Shown here: positions 33,546 through 39,691 of the stretch, in pieces
How the letters are laid out: each line of letters begins with the position of its first letter
Position numbering within the stretch: position 1 is the first letter of the stretch
NCBI GenBank assembly: GCA_003242895.1
Contig: QKMY01000080.1
Location: 1 to 39,691, forward strand
Source of the DNA: Candidatus Margulisiibacteriota bacterium
Lineage (GTDB): Bacteria; Margulisbacteria; Riflemargulisbacteria; GWF2-39-127
DNA: 39,691 nucleotides
Direction of reading: 5' to 3'
Notes under the pieces: model-generated
Told to the model about the DNA's origin: nothing
Databases searched by the model: none
Seen by the model: only the letters and a program-made list of their open reading frames with translations
Program-made: the position numbers and the translations under genes

Positions 33546-34124
33546 TTATATGCTTTTCGTCACCATTTTACCATAGAAAACTTCACAATTCTCAACTAGC
33601 TTACTAAAGCATACATCAACATTAATTTTTTTTCCATACTCTATCTCAAGGGAGGTCGCTGTCGTGCTAATGTTGCCAGGCAAATCCAAAGTGTTACAGT
33701 TAAGACCGATTCCAGCAACTAAACCCTTAAGCACATTACCTTGTGTTATCGCCTCTACCAGCACCCCTGCAATTTTTTTGTCCTTAATATAGATATCGTT
33801 AGGCATTTGTATCCGCGCATCCAAGCCATAAGAATCTTTAATTACTTTTTGCACGGCTTTTGCAGAAAACAAAATTATTTTTTCAATATATGCTTTCTCA
33901 ATTTTGCCTCTATACTCCGGTTTAAGGATTATCGTCATGAAGATATTTTCTCCATCACAAGATATCCATTGCTTACCGCGCTGGCCTCTCCCGGCTGTCT
34001 GATGCGCGGTCCTTATTATTGAACCATGTTCAAAAATATTAATATTTTCTTTAGCATAGTCATTTGTCGAGTTAATTGAGTCAAAAAAAATATACGTATG
34101 ACCAAACATTATATAACCAACCAC
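33546..34124 (-). CDS. birA: Biotin-protein ligase, catalytic core only
   Basis: A 192-residue biotin--[acetyl-CoA carboxylase] ligase that adenylates biotin and attaches it to a carrier lysine. STND (19-22) and GRGQRGKQW (45-53) form the biotinyl-AMP site, and PNDIYIKDKKIAGVLVE follows. The usual KWPND reads QMPND here. There is no N-terminal helix-turn-helix, so it is a ligase without repressor function. The C-terminal cap is short. The start may be GTG 34124 or ATG 34109; the ribosome binding site does not decide. ahcY ends 14 bases upstream. Confidence 0.92.
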   Translation of the reverse strand: MVGYIMFGHTYIFFDSINSTNDYAKENINIFEHGSIIRTAHQTAGRGQRGKQWISCDGENIFMTIILKPEYRGKIEKAYIEKIILFSAKAVQKVIKDSYGLDARIQMPNDIYIKDKKIAGVLVEAITQGNVLKGLVAGIGLNCNTLDLPGNISTTATSLEIEYGKKINVDVCFSKLVENCEVFYGKMVTKSI

Positions 34125-34138
34125 TCCGACAAAAAGAA

Positions 34139-35539
34139 CTAATAGCGATAATGATCCGATTTGTAAGGGCCTTCAGCCGGCACTCCAATATAATCGGCTT
34201 GATCTTGAGTCAGCTTCGTTAATTTAACACCGATCTTCGCAAGGTGCAATCGAGCAACTTCCTCGTCAAGCTGCTTTGGAAGCATATACACTCCAGGTTT
34301 GTATTCATTTCTATTTTTCCATAGGTCTATTTGAGCTAATACCTGATTTGAGAAGGAATTTGACATGACAAAAGAAGGATGTCCGGTTGCACAGCCTAGG
34401 TTGACCAGCCTCCCTTCAGCTAAAAGGAAAATCTCATGCCCATCAGGGAAAATATATTTATCTACCTGCGGTTTTATGTTCACCAGCTTTATGCCTGGAT
34501 ATGAATTAAGTTTTGATACCTGTATCTCGTTATCGAAATGCCCGATATTACAGACAATAGCCTGATCTTTCATTTTTTCCATATGCGTTATCGTAATGAT
34601 ATCTTTATTACCTGTAGTCGTAACATAAATATCACCCCACCCAAGAGTGTCTTCAACTGTTGTTACCTCATACCCTTCCATTGAAGCCTGAAGCGCACAA
34701 ATCGGATCAATCTCAGTTACGATTACTCTTGCTCCGAGACCACGCAGGGACTTAGCACTTCCTTTACCTACATCGCCATAGCCGCACACAACGGCTACTT
34801 TACCCGCGACCATGACATCGGTAGCACGTTTAATGCCATCAACGAGCGACTCCCTACAGCCATAAAGATTATCAAATTTTGATTTTGTAACAGAATCATT
34901 GACGTTAATAGCCGGAACCAGCAACTCGTTTTTTTCCATCATTTGATAGAGTCGATGAACTCCGGTTGTTGTCTCCTCTGAAACGCCCTTCCAATCTTGC
35001 GCAACAACATGCCATTTTTGAGGGGTTTCTTTCAAGACTCTCTTAAGAAGGTTAAGAATAATACCTTCCTCTTCGCTAGAAGCTTCTTTGTCGAGGACTT
35101 TCGAATCATTTTCGGCCTTGTAACCAAGATGGATAAGTAAGGTTGCATCTCCGCCATCGTCAACGATAAGTTGAGGCCCTTTCCCTTCCGGAAACGCCAA
35201 AGCTTTCTCGGTACACCACCAGTAATCTTCTAAGGTTTCGCCCTTCCAGGCAAACACAGGTACGCCTGCTTTTGCAATTGCGGCAGCAGCATGGTCCTGA
35301 GTTGAAAAAATATTACAGCTGCACCATCTTACGTCAGCACCAATTGCGACGAGTGTTTCAATCAAAACGGCAGTCTGAATTGTCATATGAAGGGAACCGC
35401 TTACACGAACCCCTGCGAGAGGTTTCGAAGTGCTGAACTTCTCTCTGATCGCCATTAATCCCGGCATCTCTTTTTCGGCAATTTCAATCTCCTTACGTCC
35501 CCAATCGGCAAGAGATATATCTTTAATTTTGTAATCCAT
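34139..35539 (-). CDS. ahcY: S-adenosylhomocysteine hydrolase (adenosylhomocysteinase)
   Basis: A 466-residue NAD-dependent enzyme that splits S-adenosylhomocysteine into homocysteine and adenosine, keeping methyltransferases from product inhibition. It shows [42 protein letters not shown] and the NAD site [16 protein letters not shown]. The C-terminus PYKSDHYRY is canonical. The frame is open to 35587, but ATG 35539 has an excellent AGGAGG six bases upstream and gives the usual N-terminus ([18 protein letters not shown]). The upstream neighbour is a PfkB kinase that could consume the adenosine. Confidence 0.97.
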   Translation of the reverse strand: MDYKIKDISLADWGRKEIEIAEKEMPGLMAIREKFSTSKPLAGVRVSGSLHMTIQTAVLIETLVAIGADVRWCSCNIFSTQDHAAAAIAKAGVPVFAWKGETLEDYWWCTEKALAFPEGKGPQLIVDDGGDATLLIHLGYKAENDSKVLDKEASSEEEGIILNLLKRVLKETPQKWHVVAQDWKGVSEETTTGVHRLYQMMEKNELLVPAINVNDSVTKSKFDNLYGCRESLVDGIKRATDVMVAGKVAVVCGYGDVGKGSAKSLRGLGARVIVTEIDPICALQASMEGYEVTTVEDTLGWGDIYVTTTGNKDIITITHMEKMKDQAIVCNIGHFDNEIQVSKLNSYPGIKLVNIKPQVDKYIFPDGHEIFLLAEGRLVNLGCATGHPSFVMSNSFSNQVLAQIDLWKNRNEYKPGVYMLPKQLDEEVARLHLAKIGVKLTKLTQDQADYIGVPAEGPYKSDHYRY

Positions 35540-35651
35540 AATATCCTCCTCATTGAAATCCTGTGCTCTTACTCGCCATTCCGGCAAAATGAGCTAATGT
35601 ACTTATTATTTGTAATGTCCCGTCACTTCCTGGCAGGCTAAGCAGATCTAA

Positions 35652-36569
35652 TTATTCAAAAACATGATCAGTGAATGAAGTAAATGCCCGTAAGCTGTTA
35701 TAGCGATGAGCGACTTCTTCAATGGTTAACGTTTTGAGGCGGTTTAAACTAAAGGCCTCAACATTAAAAGATGACATTATCGTTCCTACGACTAATGCTT
35801 TCTTCAAATTCTCTTCAGTCATATCTTTCGTTTTAGCGACATACCCCATAAAACCACCGGCAAAGGTATCTCCGGCACCTGTAGGATCAGCCAGCTTATC
35901 GACAGGGAATGCAGGGCAGGCAAAAAACAGGTTGTCCCCAATAATCATTGAGCCATGTTCACCTTTTTTTACAATTACGTATTTCAAACCCTGGTTCAAA
36001 ACGGTCCTGGCTGCATTAATAAGATTGGACTCATTCGTATATTGCCTTAATTCCGCATCATTAATGAAAAGAATATCTACATTTTTGACAACTTCAGATA
36101 AAGCTTCCTTCTGGCTGTCAATCCAAAAGTTCATGGTATCCATAGCAACTAACTCCGGCCTGGATAATTTATTTAATACATCGAGTTGTAAGACAGGGTG
36201 AATATTACCTAGAAAAAGATATTTACTCTCCTGGTATTTAACGGGTATCTTAGGCACAAAGTCAGCAAAAACATTAAGCTGGGTGTCGAGGGTATGGGCT
36301 TGATTCATGTCGTTCTCATAATATCCGGCCCAACGAAATGTCTTCCCTTCAACTATCTCAAGACCTGAGACATCGATACCTCGAAGGGACAGGAAATCAA
36401 CATGCTCCTGAGGAAAATCATCACCTACTACGCCAACAAGGTTAACCGGACTATGAAAACTTGCAGACATACTCGCATGAACTGCACTTCCGCCAAGAAT
36501 ATCAGAATGCCCGCCATAGGGAGTCTTGATCGAATCAAGGGCTACCGAACCAACAATTAATAACGACAT
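35652..36569 (-). CDS. PfkB-family kinase, possible adenosine kinase
   Basis: A 305-residue ribokinase-fold kinase. It has the N-terminal LGGSAVHASMSASFHSPVNL, and the C-terminal DPTGAGDTFAGG at 228-239 forms the anion hole and catalytic Asp234. The frame is open back to 36608, but ATG 36569 has AAAGGAGG five bases upstream and gives the typical start MSLLIVGSVALDS. Sugar and nucleoside kinases share this fold. The position between ileS and ahcY suggests adenosine, the ahcY product, as substrate. That is inference from context; a generic sugar kinase is the alternative. Confidence 0.88.
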   Translation of the reverse strand: MSLLIVGSVALDSIKTPYGGHSDILGGSAVHASMSASFHSPVNLVGVVGDDFPQEHVDFLSLRGIDVSGLEIVEGKTFRWAGYYENDMNQAHTLDTQLNVFADFVPKIPVKYQESKYLFLGNIHPVLQLDVLNKLSRPELVAMDTMNFWIDSQKEALSEVVKNVDILFINDAELRQYTNESNLINAARTVLNQGLKYVIVKKGEHGSMIIGDNLFFACPAFPVDKLADPTGAGDTFAGGFMGYVAKTKDMTEENLKKALVVGTIMSSFNVEAFSLNRLKTLTIEEVAHRYNSLRAFTSFTDHVFE

Positions 36570-36631
36570 CGCTTCCTCCTTTAACTCAGGCCCAATCACA
36601 CAGAGCACCGAAATATCAAAACTAAATAGAA

Positions 36632-39394
36632 TTATCCATTAACTACACTATAACATCGGGGACACAGCCCTTCTTTCAGGGTATCCCATTTCCAGCATCG
36701 TTCGCATTTCTCGCCTTGTGCATGGCGTACTTCGATACTCTCATTTATTGATGAACTAATCAAGACGCTGCTTACAATAAAAAACTGAGCTAAATGCTTC
36801 CCGTACGGTAACGTTGCAGGAGTATTGATTATAATATGCGATTCAAGAGAACTGCCGATTTCCTTAGCAACCCTTGCCTTTTCAAGCTCGGCGTTCACTC
36901 TGCCCCGCAGCTCAAATAATTTCTCCCACCGGCTGATTAACTCTACATTTTTCCACTCATCTGCAGCAACCGCAAAATCCTGAAGGTGTACGCTCTTGCC
37001 ATCATTTCCAGGTAAGTATGCCCAAATCTCTTCAGAAGTATACGCCAGAACCGGAGCTACAATTGAAGTAAGGCTTTTCAGGATATGACTCATTACTGTC
37101 TGTGCACTTCGTCGAATAACCGAGTCTTTGCCTCCACAATATAAAATATCTTTTTTGATGTCTAAATATGAGGCAGAAAGCGTAACCACACAGAAATTAT
37201 AGATCGAATGATATACCTGATGGAACTCGAAAGTTTCATAACCCGATTCTACCCGATCAATCAGTTCGGCTAATTTAGCGAGCACCCATTTATCCAGTTC
37301 ATCCAGTTCTTTATAATCTATAGTATCAGTAACCGGATTAAAGTCATAAAGATTGCTGAGTAGAAACCGCTGTGTATTCCTAATCTTCATATACGAATCT
37401 TGAACTTGTTTAAGTATATTCGGGGAAATTGAGAGATCATTTCTAAAATCAGTCGATGAGACCCATAATCTGATAATATCGGCGCCACTCTGGTCAATTA
37501 CCTTGATAGGATCAACAACGTTACCTGATGATTTACTCATTTTTTTACCTTGTTCATCGACAGTAAAACCATGAGTAAGAACTGCTTTATAAGGTGCCCG
37601 GTCACGTTCTCCAACCGACATCAATAATGAAGAGTGAAACCAGCCTCTATGCTGGTCACTGCCTTCAAGATACAGGTCAGCCGGCCAACTAAGATCATAA
37701 TTGGACGATTCAAGCACTGCCCGATGGCTGCCGCCTGACTCCATCCATACATCCATAATGTCCTTCTCTTTGGTAAAAGCTGAACTTCCGCATTTCGGAC
37801 ATTGAAGATCTTTCGGGACCACATCAGCCGGAGAAGAGGTCAGCCACGCTCCGGTACCATTCTTTCTCACAAAGTCGACAATTATTTTGTTAAATCGGCC
37901 TGTCATAAGTATTTCGCCGCACTCACAATACAAAACCGGGAGCGGAATACCCCACGAACGCTGACGGGAAATACACCAGTCAGGGCGGTTCTCTATCATG
38001 CTCGTAATACGTTGCTCTCCCCATGAAGGAATCCAGTCCGTTTTCTTTATCTCTTCCAAAGCTTTAAAGCGAATCGTTTTGTCTTTTTCTGCGTTTTTCC
38101 CGAATTGCTGGTCCATGGATACAAACCATTGTTCAGTTGCCCGGAATATCACCGGGTTCTTACATCTCCAGCAATGAGGATAAGAGTGTTTCATCATCTC
38201 TAATTTTAATAATGTTCCATTCTGTTCCATCTTTTCTACTATCGGCTTATTTGCATCCCATACTCTCATACCGGCAAACTCAGGAACTTCCCCGGTGAAC
38301 TTCCCTTGAGCATCAACCGGCATGATCATCGGCAATTTTTTCTGAAGGCCTACGAGATAATCGTCATAACCGTGTCCCGGAGCAATATGGACGGTCCCGG
38401 TACCATCTTCATTCGAGACGTACTCGGCGGTTACAACAGGTGACGTCCTGTCAATAAAGGGATGCTTATAGATAATACCTTCCAACTGCCCGCCTTTGAC
38501 GGTTTCAATTATCTCATATGAACTCATCCCTATCTTTTCGGCTACACGGACTGTAAGATCTACCGCGACAATATATTTTTCCTGGGTTTCTTTGTTCAGG
38601 ATAATATTGTATTCATGCACGGGATGTACTGCTGCGGCAACATTAGCGGGCAATGTCCACGGAGTAGTTGTCCAAACCAGGATAGAAGACGTTCCGTCTG
38701 TAGTTAACCCTTTGAGTCCGGCAGGTACGCTTACAACAACGAATTTAACATAAACGGACGGCGATTTCTCATCTGCATATTCGATCTCTGCTTCGGCAAG
38801 CGCTGTTTCGCAATGCATGCACCAATGGATCGGTTTCCTTCCGCGGTAAATATACCCATTTTCTGCAAGCTCGCCAAACTGTTCAATTATACTTGCTTCG
38901 TATTCCGGGTTAAGCGTTAAGTATGGAGTATCCCAATAACCGAATATACCTAACCGTTTAAACTGCGTTCGTTGGATATCAACGTAACCAAGAGCATATT
39001 CCTTACATTTATCACGAAACCAGCCGATATCAGACTTCTTGTGTTCCAAACCCTGTTTCTTAAGGTCCTTCAACAGCTGTGTCTCAATAGGCAGTCCATG
39101 GCAATCCCATCCTGGAATGTAAGGGGAATGATACCCTTTCATCGTTTTGTATTTGACAACGATATCTTTAAGAATTTTGTTTAAAGCGTGACCCAAATGA
39201 ATGTTTCCATTCGGATAGGGAGGCCCGTCGTGCAAAATATACTTAGGTTTACCTTCATTCTTCTTAATAATTTTCTCGTATAAATTATCTTCCTGCCACT
39301 GATTAAGAATTATTGGTTCTTTCGCTGCCAAACCAGCTCTCATAGGCATATCTGTACGGGGCAGATTAAGGGTTTCTTTATAGTTATTTTCCAT
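36632..39394 (-). CDS. ileS: Isoleucyl-tRNA synthetase
   Basis: A 920-residue class I synthetase charging tRNA-Ile. The HIGH motif appears as HLGH (66-69) in YPNGNIHLGHALNKILKD. KMSKS is at 618-622. The editing domain shows WTTTPWTLPANVAAAVHP. The C-terminal zinc finger is CERCWKWDTLKEGLCPRC, typical of the bacterial IleS1 type. The frame is open to ATG 39415, but ATG 39394, with AAGGAAGAAGG just upstream, gives the usual N-terminus (MENNYKETLNLPRTDMPMR). It is the first gene of the long minus-strand block and has its own promoter with a leader of about 150 bases. Confidence 0.97.
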   Translation of the reverse strand: MENNYKETLNLPRTDMPMRAGLAAKEPIILNQWQEDNLYEKIIKKNEGKPKYILHDGPPYPNGNIHLGHALNKILKDIVVKYKTMKGYHSPYIPGWDCHGLPIETQLLKDLKKQGLEHKKSDIGWFRDKCKEYALGYVDIQRTQFKRLGIFGYWDTPYLTLNPEYEASIIEQFGELAENGYIYRGRKPIHWCMHCETALAEAEIEYADEKSPSVYVKFVVVSVPAGLKGLTTDGTSSILVWTTTPWTLPANVAAAVHPVHEYNIILNKETQEKYIVAVDLTVRVAEKIGMSSYEIIETVKGGQLEGIIYKHPFIDRTSPVVTAEYVSNEDGTGTVHIAPGHGYDDYLVGLQKKLPMIMPVDAQGKFTGEVPEFAGMRVWDANKPIVEKMEQNGTLLKLEMMKHSYPHCWRCKNPVIFRATEQWFVSMDQQFGKNAEKDKTIRFKALEEIKKTDWIPSWGEQRITSMIENRPDWCISRQRSWGIPLPVLYCECGEILMTGRFNKIIVDFVRKNGTGAWLTSSPADVVPKDLQCPKCGSSAFTKEKDIMDVWMESGGSHRAVLESSNYDLSWPADLYLEGSDQHRGWFHSSLLMSVGERDRAPYKAVLTHGFTVDEQGKKMSKSSGNVVDPIKVIDQSGADIIRLWVSSTDFRNDLSISPNILKQVQDSYMKIRNTQRFLLSNLYDFNPVTDTIDYKELDELDKWVLAKLAELIDRVESGYETFEFHQVYHSIYNFCVVTLSASYLDIKKDILYCGGKDSVIRRSAQTVMSHILKSLTSIVAPVLAYTSEEIWAYLPGNDGKSVHLQDFAVAADEWKNVELISRWEKLFELRGRVNAELEKARVAKEIGSSLESHIIINTPATLPYGKHLAQFFIVSSVLISSSINESIEVRHAQGEKCERCWKWDTLKEGLCPRCYSVVNG

Positions 39395-39479
39395 AAAGCC
39401 TTCTTCCTTTAACATTTTTGTGATTAATTATATATTTCAGCTACATTACTTCCAGATCAGAAAAACTCTCGCGACTGTA

Positions 39480-39533
39480 GATATCTTTATATCATAAAGT
39501 ATCCATTCTTTGTCATTCCAAGAATTATTGGAA
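39480..39533 (-). promoter_or_regulatory. Two hairpins in the ileS leader
   Basis: GATA-CTTTAT (39480-39490, one bulged base) pairs with ATAAAG-TATC (39494-39503). TTCCAA (39516-39521) pairs with TTGGAA (39528-39533). Both lie between the predicted transcription start and the ileS start. No T-box sequence is visible in the leader. The stems are A/T-rich and modest. Confidence 0.4.
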
Positions 39534-39547
39534 GTAATTCGCACAGA

Positions 39548-39576
39548 ATTATAACATACTCGCAATCTAACGCCAA
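39548..39576 (-). promoter_or_regulatory. Consensus-like promoter of ileS and downstream genes
   Basis: On the minus strand TTGGCG (39571-39576) and TATAAT (39548-39553) are separated by 17 bases, with TG one base before the -10 (extended -10). Transcription should start near 39541, about 147 bases before the ileS ATG at 39394. Confidence 0.78.
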
Positions 39577-39590
39577 GTTGATTGACGAGT
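39558..39590. promoter_or_regulatory. Inverted repeat overlapping the ileS promoter
   Basis: ACTCGCAATC (39558-39567) and GATTG-CGAGT (39580-39590, one extra A) are inverted copies bracketing the -35 hexamer and lying partly in the spacer. This is a plausible operator. No regulator gene is adjacent. Nothing else gene-like is seen from 39591 to the window end. Confidence 0.45.
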
Positions 39591-39691
39591 GCGAATCAAA
39601 TCATCTAAAATCTAACCGAAGCCGATAGTAATCTATCAAATCAAAATCTGACCAAGACATGAGCAAAAGCGAATATAGGTTAGGCGAACTA

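Noticed and set aside
35540-35651. S-adenosylhomocysteine riboswitch before ahcY
   Set aside because: The 112 bases contain no recognisable conserved core or GC-rich pseudoknot-like stems; just an ordinary strong ribosome binding site.
39416-39691. T-box riboswitch before ileS
   Set aside because: The leader has no specifier-loop/antiterminator layout and no T-box core sequence; only two A/T-rich hairpins are visible.

Overview
The window is an AT-rich bacterial chromosome segment that is almost entirely genic. Features pointing to a diderm bacterium with an anaerobic style of one-carbon metabolism are: a periplasmic binding protein with a cleavable, non-lipoprotein signal peptide, a membrane chemoreceptor, and an acetogen-type metV-metF pair. 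I cannot assign a phylum from sequence alone. An uncultured AT-rich candidate lineage (for example Margulisbacteria-like) would fit, but that is a guess.

Left part (1-9.3 kb): a cheW-type coupling protein, a soluble histidine kinase and an NtrC-like response regulator are encoded on the minus strand. leuS follows on the plus strand with a good sigma70-type promoter. Three stand-alone receiver (CheY-like) proteins come next, then ruvC-ruvA with a 4-base overlap. The NtrC-like regulator keeps its receiver and its Fis-type helix-turn-helix, but the central AAA+ domain has lost Walker A, Walker B, the GAFTGA loop and the expected arginines. This is the most unusual protein in the window.

Middle part (9.3-24.2 kb): glgB and a small cyclic-nucleotide-binding-domain protein are followed by a DUF1015 protein and a TauE/SafE-type permease. 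A previously unlisted 49-codon gene lies on the minus strand at 14889-15038 and has its own ribosome binding site and terminator. sbcD and sbcC follow, separated by a 30-bp near-perfect palindrome. Then come a membrane-anchored SH3 protein, a Cache-domain chemoreceptor with a structured leader flanked by 12-bp direct repeats, and an orphan branched-chain-amino-acid/amide-type binding protein that probably works with that receptor.

Right part (24.2-39.7 kb): sixteen minus-strand genes are packed head to tail. In transcription order they are ileS, a PfkB-family kinase, ahcY, birA, aroH, tyrA, a small acidic Cys protein, metV, metF, rplU, rpmA, obgE, proB, proA, galE and manC. A consensus-like promoter precedes ileS and a strong bidirectional terminator lies beyond manC. 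The block mixes translation, methyl-cycle recycling (ahcY plus a probable nucleoside kinase, metVF), aromatic and proline synthesis, and sugar-nucleotide supply.

Several intergenic spaces hold GC-richer palindromic or stem-rich islands (1-137, 7003-7150, 12429-12530, 18261-18290, 20367-20496). They look like dispersed repeats or structured RNAs rather than genes. No tRNA, rRNA, CRISPR array, transposase or prophage gene was recognised.
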